Source: Photobacterium sanguinicancri (GTDB taxonomy: Bacteria > Pseudomonadota > Gammaproteobacteria > Enterobacterales > Vibrionaceae). From it: 62,684 bases of DNA. A model generated the notes under the pieces. It searched no databases and had not been told where the DNA came from. It was given only the letters and a program-made list of their open reading frames with translations. Below, one piece after another: positions 1-9,304 of this stretch; within the stretch, counting starts at the first letter, position 1, and each line of letters begins with the position of its first letter. A program made the translations under genes and the position numbers. The stretch is taken from assembly GCF_002265265.1 (NCBI RefSeq), contig NZ_NOIF01000006.1:1-62684 (forward strand). Reading direction: 5' to 3'.

Positions 1-1654
1 ATTTATAGGTTCTTTTTTATCAGGCTTAACATTAGCAGGGATCGGTTTTTTTTCAAATGCATTTATTCCTCGAACAGTACCTATTATATATTCATCATTT
101 CTTGTCATCTTTATAATTAGCATTAGGTTGATTGTTCGAGCACTATATCAGTCGTTATCAGGACGAACGAAAATTAACATCTTGATATATGGAGCTGGCT
201 CTGCTGGGCGGCAATTAAGTATTGCTCTTAAACATAGCCATGAATATCGTGCAATTGCTTTTATTGATCGAGACCGTTCGTATCTAAAAACTTCAGTTCT
301 TGGTTTGCGAGTATTGCTTCCTGAAGCAATAGATTGCCTCATTACCAAACGAGATGTAAAAAAAGTGCTTCTTGCTGTACCAAGAGCTTCTGCTAATGAA
401 CGAAAGCTAATTATTGATCAGCTAGCCCCCTATAGTGTAGAAATTTTAAGTGTTCCGAGCTTTGCTGATATTGTGAGCGGTAAGGCAAAAATTTCTGAAC
501 TGCAAGATGTTTCTGTTGATGATTTACTTGGGCGTGATGCTGTCATGCCTCAACAATCTTTACTTGAGGCGAATATAAAAAATAAAGTCGTCATGGTTAC
601 TGGTGCCGGTGGCTCAATTGGTTCTGAACTTTGTCGTCAAATAATCAAACAGCAGCCTAAAGGTTTAGTCTTATTTGAGCTGTCAGAATTTGCACTTTAT
701 CAAATTGATCGTGAATTAGCAGGGTTGAAGTTGGATGTGCCTATTTATCCATTATTAGGCTCTGTACAACGGGTACATCGCTTAGAATCCGTGATGAAAT
801 CATTTCAAGTGGATACGGTGTATCATGCTGCTGCATATAAGCATGTACCTTTGGTTGAGTACAATGTTATTGAGGGTATTCGTAATAATATTTATGGTAC
901 TTACTATACGGCTAAAGCTGCTATCGAGGCTGGTGTTGAATCGTTTGTTCTAATTTCAACTGATAAAGCAGTACGTCCCACTAATGTTATGGGAGCAACT
1001 AAGCGGATGGCTGAATTAGGTTTACAGGCACTTGCTGAACAAGAAAACGGGCGTGAAGGTGGGACTCGTTTCTGTATGGTTCGTTTCGGTAATGTATTAG
1101 GATCTTCTGGTTCAGTTATTCCTTTGTTTAAAAAACAAATCGCTGCAGGTGGTCCATTAACTGTTACTCATCCAGATATTACTCGATATTTCATGACAAT
1201 ACCTGAAGCGGCACAATTGGTCATTCAAGCTGGCGCTATGGGGAAAGGTGGTGATGTATTTGTTTTAGATATGGGCGAGTCTGTTAAAATTACCGCTCTT
1301 GCTGAAAATTTAATTAAGTTATCGGGTTTAGAGGTTAGAAATGATTCTAATCCTCATGGTGACATTGAAATTCAATTTTCAGGGCTTAGACCTGGTGAGA
1401 AGCTATACGAAGAGCTTCTTATTGGTGACAATGTAGAGAAGACAGCACATTCTCGAATAATGACAGCTAATGAGATACATTTGCCATTAGATGAATATAA
1501 CCAGATGCTAGATACATTAGATCAAGCATGCCATGGTATGAAGCATGAAGATATTCGTGAGCTACTCTTGAGTGCTCCTACTGGTTTTAAACCAACAGAT
1601 GGTATTAATGATATTGTCTGGAATACATATAATCGTTCAACAAGAACAATATAA
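1..1654 (+). CDS. Membrane-anchored WbpM/FlaA1/CapD-type nucleotide-sugar 4,6-dehydratase (5' end outside window)
   Basis: The frame is open from base 2, so the TTG at 128 is internal and the gene is cut by the window edge. The first ~40 visible codons are hydrophobic and give the last membrane segments of the N-terminal anchor of the long WbpM/FlaA1/PglF class. Then come two Rossmann-type domains: GAGSAGRQL near base 193 and TGAGGSIGSELC near base 600. The dehydratase signature STDKAVRPTNVMGATKR lies near base 958. The family converts UDP-GlcNAc to the 4-keto-6-deoxy sugar at the inner membrane, for O-antigen or capsule sugars. The gene is visibly more AT-rich than the next block, as expected of a strain-specific polysaccharide locus. 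Family is secure; exact substrate is inferred. Confidence 0.9.
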   Translation, partial: FIGSFLSGLTLAGIGFFSNAFIPRTVPIIYSSFLVIFIISIRLIVRALYQSLSGRTKINILIYGAGSAGRQLSIALKHSHEYRAIAFIDRDRSYLKTSVLGLRVLLPEAIDCLITKRDVKKVLLAVPRASANERKLIIDQLAPYSVEILSVPSFADIVSGKAKISELQDVSVDDLLGRDAVMPQQSLLEANIKNKVVMVTGAGGSIGSELCRQIIKQQPKGLVLFELSEFALYQIDRELAGLKLDVPIYPLLGSVQRVHRLESVMKSFQVDTVYHAAAYKHVPLVEYNVIEGIRNNIYGTYYTAKAAIEAGVESFVLISTDKAVRPTNVMGATKRMAELGLQALAEQENGREGGTRFCMVRFGNVLGSSGSVIPLFKKQIAAGGPLTVTHPDITRYFMTIPEAAQLVIQAGAMGKGGDVFVLDMGESVKITALAENLIKLSGLEVRNDSNPHGDIEIQFSGLRPGEKLYEELLIGDNVEKTAHSRIMTANEIHLPLDEYNQMLDTLDQACHGMKHEDIRELLLSAPTGFKPTDGINDIVWNTYNRSTRTI

Positions 1655-1736
1655 TAATACCGTGGAAGGCAGGGGAATAATTTGATATTTGTTTAAGGGC
1701 AATTTACTAGACTACCAAATAATTCCTCCTCTCTAT

Positions 1737-1773
1737 CCAATTAAGCTAGAATACCCACCTCTAGCTTAATTGG
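1737..1773. repeat. Perfect 14-bp inverted repeat between the dehydratase gene and legB
   Basis: CCAATTAAGCTAGA at 1737-1750 and its exact complement at 1760-1773 are separated by 9 bases. No T-run follows on either strand, so it is not a textbook terminator. It covers the TTG at 1770, which argues that legB starts at the ATG at 1785. It sits where base composition changes from AT-rich to typical. Confidence 0.75.
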
Positions 1774-1784
1774 GTACTCTTCAC

Positions 1785-2975
1785 ATGCTCTCCCTCATTG
1801 GTCGTTCATCGCCACTTTTTTTTTCTGATTTACTTTCTCATCAGCAAGCATTAGCCGCTGAGGTTTCGCGATCGCGCTTTTTGGTACTAGGTGGTGCAGG
1901 TTCGATTGGTCAGGCGGTTGTTAAAGAGATTTTTAAGCGTCAACCAAAGGCGTTGCATGTTGTGGATCTCAGCGAGAATAACTTGGTTGAGTTGGTGCGT
2001 GATATTCGCAGTTCGTTTGGTTACATCAATGGTGATTTTCAAACCTTTGCACTCGATATAGGCTCGGTAGAGTTTGATGCGTTTATCTCGCAGCAAGTAA
2101 AAGCTGCTGGCTATGATTATGTCTTGAATCTATCGGCACTCAAGCATGTGCGTAGCGAGAAAGACCCATTTACTCTGATGCGCATGGTCAATGTGAATGT
2201 GTTTAATACCGATAAAACCGTACAGCAAGCGATAGAACTCGGTGCTAAAAAGTACTTTTGTGTCTCGACCGATAAAGCCGCCAACCCGGTTAACATGATG
2301 GGGGCGTCTAAGCGCATTATGGAAATGTTCTTGATGCGCCGAAGCCAAGATATTGCCATTTCAACGGCGCGTTTTGCCAATGTGGCTTTTTCCGATGGTT
2401 CTTTGCTTCATGGTTTTAATCAGCGGATTTTGAAGCAACAGCCTCTCGTTGCGCCTAATGATATTAAGCGTTATTTTGTGACGCCACAGGAATCAGGCGA
2501 GCTGTGTTTGATGTCTTGTATCTTTGGCGAAAACCGAGATATCTTCTTTCCAAAACTGAGCGAAGCCCTTCACCTTATCTCTTTTGCTGATATTGCGGTT
2601 AAGTACCTTAAACAGCGTGGCTTTGAACCTTACTTGTGTGAATCTGAGCAACAAGCCCGAGAGTTAGCGAAAACACTACCTGAGCAAGGAAAATGGCCGT
2701 GTTTGTTTACCTCAAGTGATACCACGGGTGAAAAAGACTTTGAGGAGTTCTATACAGGTGAAGAAGTGCTTGATATGGCACGCTTTGCTAATTTAGGTGT
2801 GATTAAAAATGAACCTGAGTTTAACCTTGGATTACTTACTCACTTTGAGCAAGCTATCGCTGAAATGAAAGACAGCCAGTGTTGGACTAAAGATGAGTTA
2901 GTTGCGCTCTTTCATCACATGATCCCTGATTTTGGTCATAAAGAAACGGGCAAGTACCTCGACAGCAAGATGTAA
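1785..2975 (+). CDS. legB: LegB-type NDP-GlcNAc 4,6-dehydratase
   Basis: Soluble extended short-chain dehydrogenase of 396 residues with an N-terminal NAD site (LGGAGSIGQAVV) and the dehydratase signature STDKAANPVNMMGASKR. It catalyses the first committed step of legionaminic/nonulosonic acid synthesis, making the 4-keto-6-deoxy GlcNAc nucleotide. The ~400-residue length fits the LegB branch better than PseB (~330). Start: a TTG at 1770 is possible but lies inside an inverted repeat; ATG 1785 is preferred although no strong Shine-Dalgarno sequence is seen. It is the first gene of the legB-legF block. The sugar carrier may be GDP rather than UDP, because a PtmE-like guanylyltransferase is encoded downstream (inference). 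Confidence 0.87.
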   Translation: MLSLIGRSSPLFFSDLLSHQQALAAEVSRSRFLVLGGAGSIGQAVVKEIFKRQPKALHVVDLSENNLVELVRDIRSSFGYINGDFQTFALDIGSVEFDAFISQQVKAAGYDYVLNLSALKHVRSEKDPFTLMRMVNVNVFNTDKTVQQAIELGAKKYFCVSTDKAANPVNMMGASKRIMEMFLMRRSQDIAISTARFANVAFSDGSLLHGFNQRILKQQPLVAPNDIKRYFVTPQESGELCLMSCIFGENRDIFFPKLSEALHLISFADIAVKYLKQRGFEPYLCESEQQARELAKTLPEQGKWPCLFTSSDTTGEKDFEEFYTGEEVLDMARFANLGVIKNEPEFNLGLLTHFEQAIAEMKDSQCWTKDELVALFHHMIPDFGHKETGKYLDSKM

Positions 2976-3053
2976 TGGCGGTGATAAAGAACGATGAAAG
3001 CTATTTATAACGGTGCTAGTTATAACAGTGCTATTGATAAAAGCGGTATTTAG

Positions 3054-4250
3054 ATGAACGCTATATCAAAAAACGCTGTAAGCCAGCGACTGGTTGAATT
3101 TGTCCGCGATACTTATCAAACCAATGAGTTTGTTCCTCTTCATGCTCCTAGCTTTACTGGAAATGAGAAGAACTACCTGCTTGATACGATTGATAGCACT
3201 TTTGTTTCGAGTGTCGGTCGTTATGTCGATAAATTTGAACAGCAAATCGAACTGTATACAGGTTCTACAAAAGCGGTTGCGACCGTTAATGGCACCGCAG
3301 CCTTGCATGCGGCATTACACCAAGCGGGGGTACGACAAGGTGATTTGGTGATAACCCAAGCACTGACGTTTGTGGCGACCTGTAATACCTTGCATCACAT
3401 GGGGGCTGAGCCTCTGTTTGTCGATGTTAACCGCCAAAGCCTCTCGTTGTGTCCGCGAGCTTTATCCGAATACCTAACGGATAACGCGGTCTTCGATGCC
3501 AGTGGTCTGTGTATTCATCAAGCAACGGGTAAGGTGATCCGCGCTATATTGCCGATGCATACTTTTGGTCATCCTGGGTTATTAGATGAGCTGTTGTTAG
3601 TGTGCCTGCAATGGAATTTGGTATTGGTGGAAGATGCCGCTGAAAGTTTAGGTTCGTTTTACAAAGGTAAGCATACCGGGACACTCGGTGATTTTGGTGC
3701 GCTGAGTTTCAATGGCAATAAGATCATTACCACGGGTGGCGGTGGTATGGTGCTATGCCGTGATGCCCAAGCAGGACAAGGCGTTAAGCACGTAACGACA
3801 ACCGCTAAGGTCGCGCATCCTTATGAGTTCTATTACGATGAAGCTGGCTTTAACTATCGAATGCCAAACTTAAACGCCGCCTTGGGGTGTGCGCAGCTAG
3901 AGCAATTGCCTGCGTACCTTGCCGCTAAGCGTCAGTTAGCGATGGATTACCAAGCGTTCTTTTTGAGTGATGCTGGTTTTGCGGATTATCAGTTTGTGGT
4001 CGAGCCTGAGTATGCTCAGTCTAACTACTGGCTCAATGCGGTCATTTGTCCGAACAGCGTTGCTCGCCAACAACTGCTAGAAGAGACCAATCAACAAGGT
4101 GTGATGACCCGCCCTGTGTGGCAACTTATGCATACTTTGCCTATGTATCAGCATTGTTTACGAGGGGATTTATTCACATCAGAATGGCTTGCTGCTCGCA
4201 TTGTGAATTTACCTTCGTCACCGATCCTTATGTCGAGTACTGATAACTAG
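3054..4250 (+). CDS. legC: LegC-type PLP-dependent sugar aminotransferase (DegT/DnrJ/EryC1 family)
   Basis: 398 residues. The aminotransferase fold is shown by VNGTAALHAALH (phosphate and cofactor binding), EDAAESLGS and the Schiff-base lysine in SFNGNKIITTGGGG. In the pathway it transfers an amino group from glutamate to C4 of the keto sugar made by LegB. The gene begins 78 bases after legB on the same strand. The C-terminal segment WLAARIVNLPSSPIL is the typical end of the family. Substrate assignment rests on neighbours. Confidence 0.87.
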   Translation: MNAISKNAVSQRLVEFVRDTYQTNEFVPLHAPSFTGNEKNYLLDTIDSTFVSSVGRYVDKFEQQIELYTGSTKAVATVNGTAALHAALHQAGVRQGDLVITQALTFVATCNTLHHMGAEPLFVDVNRQSLSLCPRALSEYLTDNAVFDASGLCIHQATGKVIRAILPMHTFGHPGLLDELLLVCLQWNLVLVEDAAESLGSFYKGKHTGTLGDFGALSFNGNKIITTGGGGMVLCRDAQAGQGVKHVTTTAKVAHPYEFYYDEAGFNYRMPNLNAALGCAQLEQLPAYLAAKRQLAMDYQAFFLSDAGFADYQFVVEPEYAQSNYWLNAVICPNSVARQQLLEETNQQGVMTRPVWQLMHTLPMYQHCLRGDLFTSEWLAARIVNLPSSPILMSSTDN

Positions 4251-4405
4251 CGCCTATTTATAGCGGTGGTCATAACGACGAGCTAATATCGTATTACCTT
4301 TCTATGGCCTTTGCTTTGCCTTTGTTACAATGGCGACATTAGAACAATCTAAGCCGCTAAAGACGTTGAGAGTCTAAGCCTTAGGCGACAAAGGTAGGAC
4401 GCTAG

Positions 4406-5575
4406 ATGACATCACGTAAAATCGCAGTATTTACAGGTACTCGTGCAGAATATGGCTTGCTGTATTGGTTGATGAAAGATATTCAAGCAGCAGAAGATCT
4501 TCACTTACAGCTTTTGGTCTCTGGCGCTCACTTTTCACCTGAATTTGGTTTTACCTATCAACAAATTGAAGCCGATGGGTTCACGATTGATGAAAAAGTT
4601 GAAACCTTACTGTCATCAAATTCGCCAGCGGGTGTTGCAAAAAGTATCGGCCTAGGTGTCATAGGCTTTACTGATGCCTTGTCACGATTAGCGCCTGATG
4701 CTTTAGTGATTTTGGGGGATCGCTTCGAAGCGCTAGCAGCGGCGCAAACCGCAATGATATTACGTATTCCCGTTATCCATCTGCATGGTGGAGAGATCAG
4801 TGAAGGCGCTTATGATGATGCTATTCGTCATGCTATCACTAAACTCAGTCACTACCACTGCACATCGATGGACGCGTATCGCCAGCGTGTTATCCAACTC
4901 GGTGAAGCGCCTGAGCGTGTTTTTAATGTTGGCGCATTAGGGCTCGATCATTTGAATCGTAGCCAGATGTTATCATTGGATGCGCTAAGTACTTCGCTGA
5001 ACTTTTCGCTTCATTCTCCTTTCTTCGTTGTGACCTATCATCCTGTCACTTTAGCGGATGAACAGGCTGTCGCAAGCTTCCAAGCATTATTAGATGCTCT
5101 AGATGCGTTCCCGCAACATCAAATTATTCTGACTTATCCTAATGCCGATGATGGCGGTAGACAGATCATTCCCATGCTTGAAGCTTATGCCGCCGCGCAA
5201 CCTGAGCGTGTCTTGGTTATTCCGTCTTTGGGTCAGCAGCGCTATTTAAGTGCGGTAAAGCATGCGGCGGCGGTGATTGGTAACTCTTCTAGCGGTATTA
5301 TTGAAGTGCCTTCGTTTGATGTGCCGACGGTTAATATTGGTGCGCGTCAGCAAGGGCGAATTGCAGCAAAAAGTGTGCTCCATTGCGCGCCAAATACCTA
5401 TGCGATTAAAGATTGTATTACTCGTGCGCTTAGCCAAGACTACAAGCAAGACGGTGAAGTGATTATCAATCCTTATGGCGATGGTAATAGTAGCGAGCAA
5501 ATCATTCAGCTTTTGCGAACGCTGCCGTTAAAGGTAATGAAGACATTTTATGATTTGCCACACAGTGTTACTTGA
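4406..5575 (+). CDS. legG: LegG/NeuC-type hydrolysing NDP-sugar 2-epimerase
   Basis: 389 residues of the UDP-GlcNAc 2-epimerase family. Motifs seen: TGTRAEYGLL at the N-terminus, GDRFEALAAA, HLHGGEISEGAYDD, and a C-terminal GNSSSGIIEVPS nucleotide-binding loop. In this pathway it releases the nucleotide and inverts C2, giving the 6-deoxy mannosamine-type sugar used by LegI. Start ATG 4406 has AAGGTAGG about 8 bases upstream. The 155-base gap after legC shows no clear promoter. Confidence 0.88.
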   Translation: MTSRKIAVFTGTRAEYGLLYWLMKDIQAAEDLHLQLLVSGAHFSPEFGFTYQQIEADGFTIDEKVETLLSSNSPAGVAKSIGLGVIGFTDALSRLAPDALVILGDRFEALAAAQTAMILRIPVIHLHGGEISEGAYDDAIRHAITKLSHYHCTSMDAYRQRVIQLGEAPERVFNVGALGLDHLNRSQMLSLDALSTSLNFSLHSPFFVVTYHPVTLADEQAVASFQALLDALDAFPQHQIILTYPNADDGGRQIIPMLEAYAAAQPERVLVIPSLGQQRYLSAVKHAAAVIGNSSSGIIEVPSFDVPTVNIGARQQGRIAAKSVLHCAPNTYAIKDCITRALSQDYKQDGEVIINPYGDGNSSEQIIQLLRTLPLKVMKTFYDLPHSVT

Positions 5576-5635
5576 CCACTTCAGGCCAAGCATAATGGTC
5601 TACTTCTATCGCTAATTAATCCTGATAGTTAATTA

Positions 5636-5687
5636 CAGAGACTTAATTACAGGTACTTAACCCCAGAGACTTAACTACAGGTACTTA
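5636..5687 (+). repeat. Short tandem repeat upstream of legI
   Basis: A 24-base sequence beginning CAGAGACTTAA at 5636 recurs at 5664 with a single T-to-C change, giving a 28-base period. A partial third copy precedes it near 5628. The second copy ends just before the legI ATG at 5690, so the ribosome-binding region of legI lies in the repeat. No good Shine-Dalgarno sequence is visible. Confidence 0.7.
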
Positions 5688-5689
5688 TC

Positions 5690-6775
5690 ATGACTCTGAT
5701 TATTGCCGAAGCGGGCGTCAACCATAATGGTGATATTGGACTTGCTCATAAGTTGGTGGATGCCGCTTACCAAGCTGGGGCTGATGTTGTTAAGTTCCAG
5801 ACATTTAAAGCGAAGCATTTAGTAACGGCTGATGCTAAACAGGCAGACTATCAAGTCGCCAATACCCAACAGCAAGAGTCTCAGCTTGATATGTTGAGTC
5901 GCCTAGAGTTGAGTTTCGAGGCTCATTTTGCGCTTAAGCAGCAATGTGAACAGCGGGGTATTGAATTTTTATCGACGGCATTTGATAGCGAAAGCTTGGC
6001 ATTTCTCGTCAATGATCTTGGGTTGAAGCGCTTAAAGCTGCCTTCTGGTGAGTTAACCAATGCGCCGCTTATTCTTGAGCATGCCCGTACGGGGTGTGAT
6101 CTGATTGTCTCAACGGGAATGGCGACGTTGGCTGAGGTTGAAGCCGCTTTAGGTGTGATTGCTTTTGGTTATACGGCTGAAATTCAGGTGAGTCCATCGG
6201 TGGCGGCGTTTAAGCAAGCTTACCGCTCAGAACAAGGCCAAGCAGCGTTAAGAGAAAAGGTTACCTTGTTGCATTGCACCACCGAATACCCAGCACCTTT
6301 AGCGGAAATTAATTTGCGCGCGATGGATACACTCAGCAAGCAGTTTCAATTGCCTGCGGGTTATTCCGATCACAGTGAAGGCATTACTGTGCCTATTGCT
6401 GCTGTTGCTCGTGGTGCGAGCATGATTGAAAAGCACTTTACGCTCGATAAAACTATGTCAGGACCTGATCACAAGGCGTCACTTAACCCCGAAGAGTTGA
6501 GCCAGATGGTAGCGGCGATCCGTGGGGTAGAGCTTGCTCTCGGCTCTGGCGAAAAAGCGCCACAGGCTTCTGAGATGAAGAATATGACGGTTGCACGCAA
6601 GAGCTTGGTCGCCAATGGCACTATTGCTAAAGGCGAAATGTTTAGCGTGCATAACATCGCCATTAAGCGACCAGGGAGTGGAATGAGCCCTTATCGTTAC
6701 TGGGATCTCATCGGTAAAGCGGCGCGGTGTGATTATCACGAAGGAGACTTCATTAGTGAGTCGTTTAATGAGTAG
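5690..6775 (+). CDS. legI: LegI/NeuB-type N,N'-diacetyllegionaminate (sialate-type) synthase
   Basis: 361 residues: an N-terminal NeuB TIM barrel (IIAEAGVNHNGD at residues 4-15, KLPSGELTN, STGMATL, LHCTTEYPAP, GYSDHSEG, EKHFTLD) followed by a C-terminal SAF domain. It condenses the 2,4-diacetamido-6-deoxy mannose-type sugar with phosphoenolpyruvate to form the nine-carbon acid. Its 3' end overlaps the next gene. NeuB, PseI and LegI are hard to separate by eye; legionaminate is preferred because of the legB/legC/legG neighbours. Confidence 0.88.
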   Translation: MTLIIAEAGVNHNGDIGLAHKLVDAAYQAGADVVKFQTFKAKHLVTADAKQADYQVANTQQQESQLDMLSRLELSFEAHFALKQQCEQRGIEFLSTAFDSESLAFLVNDLGLKRLKLPSGELTNAPLILEHARTGCDLIVSTGMATLAEVEAALGVIAFGYTAEIQVSPSVAAFKQAYRSEQGQAALREKVTLLHCTTEYPAPLAEINLRAMDTLSKQFQLPAGYSDHSEGITVPIAAVARGASMIEKHFTLDKTMSGPDHKASLNPEELSQMVAAIRGVELALGSGEKAPQASEMKNMTVARKSLVANGTIAKGEMFSVHNIAIKRPGSGMSPYRYWDLIGKAARCDYHEGDFISESFNE

Positions 6776-7418
6776 CTTAGTGAGTAGTAACAAGCGAACA
6801 GCTGACGTGATCGTTTTAGGTGCTGGTGGTCATACGAGTGTATTAGTGGATATGTTACGCCAACAAGATCAAACGATTACAGGCCTTGTCAGTGCTGATT
6901 TAGCTTTAGAAGATAACGAGCTACGAAGCGTGCTGGAAGACTTACCCCAGTATTTTTCTGATGACGATGTTTTGGCATTTCCTGCCGATTCAGTCTGCCT
7001 TGTTAATGGTATTGGCGCTATCCCTAAGCGTCTTACGCGTATAAAACTATTTAACAACTTTAAAGCCCAAGGCTATCGCTTTGCTTCGGTGATTTCCCAG
7101 CAAGCGATCATTTCACCTTTTGCGAGTCTTGGTGAAGGGGTGCAAGTGATGCCAGGCGCCATTATTCAAGCTGGCGCCATTATTGGCGATAACTGTATTA
7201 TCAATACGGGTGCTATCGTCGAGCATGATAGTGTTATTGATGCCCATAGTCATATAGCTCCGCGTGCGACACTTTGCGGTCAAGTGCATGTAGGGCAAGG
7301 TGCCTTTATTGGTGCTAACGCTGTGGTTATCCAGAATATTAACATTGGCCGAGAAGCAGTGATTGCCGCAGGGGCAAGAGTTCACAAACACGTTCAAGCA
7401 GGTGAAACGGTTATATGA
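6756..7418 (+). CDS. NeuD/PglD-like sugar O/N-acetyltransferase (hexapeptide repeat)
   Basis: About 220 residues. The N-terminal part has a small Rossmann-like motif (VIVLGAGGHTSVLVDML), then a left-handed beta-helix built of hexapeptide repeats (ISPFASLGEGVQVMPGAI and following turns), ending with a typical VHKHVQAGETVI. The longer GTG start at 6729 lacks a ribosome site; GTG 6756 has AAGGAG at 6741-6746, nine bases upstream, and overlaps the end of legI by 20 bases, which suggests translational coupling. In the legionaminate pathway this fits the N-acetyltransferase acting after LegC (LegH role). NeuD-type O-acetylation is the alternative. Confidence 0.82.
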   Translation: MSRLMSSLVSSNKRTADVIVLGAGGHTSVLVDMLRQQDQTITGLVSADLALEDNELRSVLEDLPQYFSDDDVLAFPADSVCLVNGIGAIPKRLTRIKLFNNFKAQGYRFASVISQQAIISPFASLGEGVQVMPGAIIQAGAIIGDNCIINTGAIVEHDSVIDAHSHIAPRATLCGQVHVGQGAFIGANAVVIQNINIGREAVIAAGARVHKHVQAGETVI

Positions 7419-8485
7419 TCAAAAATTGGACCAAGGCGGTGTTGCCACTGAGTGCCACATTGCGTGAAGTACTTGCAGTGATTGATGAACAAGCGCTGCG
7501 CATTGTGCTTATTGCCGATGATGAGCTACGTCTGTTAGGCACTGTCACCGACGGTGATTTACGCCGAGGTTTGTTGCGTGGCTTGGATATGTCATCAAGT
7601 GTTGAGTTGGTGATGAACCAGCAGCCAACAACAGCGGGTGCTGATTTGTCTAATCAGGATCTGGTTTGCTTGATGGAAGCGAAAGATATCCTCGCGATAC
7701 CCTTGGTTGATAATGGCATTCTTTGTGGTTTAAAAACATTAAACCAAGCACTGCATCCTGTTCGTTATGATAACCCAGTCTTTTTAATGGCGGGGGGCTT
7801 TGGTACCAGGCTACAGCCACTAACCAATGAATGCCCTAAGCCTTTGTTGAAGGTGGGTGATAAGCCTATCCTCGAAAGCATATTGTTGAGCTTTATTCGG
7901 GCAGGTTTCCGCCATTTTTACATTTCAACCCATTACCTACCTGAAATGATCCGTGCGCATTTTGGCGATGGTGAAAAGTGGGGCGTGAGTATCACCTATA
8001 TTCATGAAGATCAGCCGCTGGGTACAGGCGGCGCGCTTGGATTATTACCCGAGAGTGCTAGCCCATTGCCGTTGATCATGATGAATGGCGATATCATGAC
8101 CAATTTAGATTTTGAAAAGTTGCTCGCATACCACCAATCGCAAGCGGCAGATGTCACTATGTGCGTCCGTGATTATGAATATCAAATTCCGTTTGGGGTC
8201 ATTGATTGTCATAAGGTTGATGGCAACAGTAATGTGATCACCGCGTTAAGTGAAAAACCTGCTCATAAAGTGAAAGTGAATACCGGGATTTATGTGCTTA
8301 ATCACGATGTGGTCCGTCAGGTAGCGAAGAACCAACGGATTGACATCACAACTGTGTTTGAGCAAGTGATTGCTCGCGGTGGTAAAGCCGTTCCATACGA
8401 AATCAGCGAGTATTGGCTCGATATCGGTCGAATTGACGATTACCGCCGTGCCCAAGCCGATATGTTAGATTTGGGTATTTTTTAA
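7415..8485 (+). CDS. ptmE: CBS-domain nucleotidyltransferase, PtmE-like (putative GlcN-1-P guanylyltransferase)
   Basis: 356 residues. The first ~120 form a pair of CBS-like segments (GTVTDGDLRRGLLRG is typical). The rest is a sugar-phosphate nucleotidyltransferase with the signature LMAGGFGTRLQPLTN and downstream PKPLLKVGDKPILE. The start ATG overlaps the preceding stop as ATGA. This domain order is that of PtmE in Campylobacter, which makes GDP-glucosamine for the legionaminate pathway. Its presence between the acetyltransferase and legF suggests the pathway here uses GDP-linked intermediates. NTP specificity cannot be read from the sequence. Confidence 0.84.
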   Translation: MIKNWTKAVLPLSATLREVLAVIDEQALRIVLIADDELRLLGTVTDGDLRRGLLRGLDMSSSVELVMNQQPTTAGADLSNQDLVCLMEAKDILAIPLVDNGILCGLKTLNQALHPVRYDNPVFLMAGGFGTRLQPLTNECPKPLLKVGDKPILESILLSFIRAGFRHFYISTHYLPEMIRAHFGDGEKWGVSITYIHEDQPLGTGGALGLLPESASPLPLIMMNGDIMTNLDFEKLLAYHQSQAADVTMCVRDYEYQIPFGVIDCHKVDGNSNVITALSEKPAHKVKVNTGIYVLNHDVVRQVAKNQRIDITTVFEQVIARGGKAVPYEISEYWLDIGRIDDYRRAQADMLDLGIF

Positions 8486-9207
8486 TGTCATCTCATGGAG
8501 AAAGTCTTAAAAAGCCGATCGCAATTATTCCAGCGCGCGGTGGTAGTAAGCGTTTGCCTCGGAAAAATGTATTACCGTTAGCGGGTAAACCGTTAATCGC
8601 TTGGACCATAGAAGCAGCATTAGAGAGTGGTATTTTTGACCGTGTTATTGTAAATACCGACGATCAAGAAATAGCGGATATTGCAATACAGTATGGTGCC
8701 GAAGTACCTTATCTTCGACCAAGTGAACTGGCGACGGATACTGCCACTACGATCTCAGTATTAAAGCATCAGCTTGAGTACTATTTATCACACGATGAAG
8801 TGTTTGATCAGCTTGTTCTTTTACAGCCCACCTCGCCGTTACGAACAGCTCAAGATATCCGTAATGCTTGGGAGCTGTATTGTGATCATACGATAGAAAG
8901 CGTTGTTTCGGTAACACCTGTCGAGCATCCCATTCAATGGACGTTTAAAGCGGATGATAATGCGAAACTGAGCCCTTTGTTTGATGACAATGTAAAACGT
9001 AGTCAAGATTGTGAACAACATTATCGTCTTAATGGTGCAATCTACATTACATCTAGTTTCAATATATTAGAGCATGATATTTTGATTCATCCTTTGTCCA
9101 ATATGGGTTATAAAATGCCCGCAAATCGTGCCCTTGATATTGATGAAGAATTGGATTTTGTTATTGCTCAATCGGTTCTGACGCATTATTCAAAATATAC
9201 GGATTAA
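8485..9207 (+). CDS. legF: CMP-legionaminate (CMP-nonulosonate) cytidylyltransferase
   Basis: 240 residues with the CMP-sialate synthetase signature IPARGGSKRLPRKN at residues 14-27, NTDDQEIADIA and LQPTSPLRT. It activates the nine-carbon acid with CTP for transfer to a polysaccharide or protein. Start ATG shares one base with the preceding stop (TAATG). It is the last gene of the block. No glycosyltransferase using the product is in the window; it should lie upstream of position 1. Confidence 0.88.
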   Translation: MSSHGESLKKPIAIIPARGGSKRLPRKNVLPLAGKPLIAWTIEAALESGIFDRVIVNTDDQEIADIAIQYGAEVPYLRPSELATDTATTISVLKHQLEYYLSHDEVFDQLVLLQPTSPLRTAQDIRNAWELYCDHTIESVVSVTPVEHPIQWTFKADDNAKLSPLFDDNVKRSQDCEQHYRLNGAIYITSSFNILEHDILIHPLSNMGYKMPANRALDIDEELDFVIAQSVLTHYSKYTD

Positions 9208-9304
9208 TTTGCGAGATTGATCTAAACCTTACGACTAATAACAATTTACTACGTTCAATCTCTGTCATCATGCTCGCTTAATACTAATATGTTGGAGCAG
9301 TGCG

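Noticed and set aside
128..130. TTG at 128 as the start of the first gene
   Set aside because: The same frame is open and membrane-like back to base 2, so the gene begins outside the window.
1770..1772. TTG start for legB
   Set aside because: It is part of the right arm of a perfect inverted repeat; ATG 1785 is more likely.
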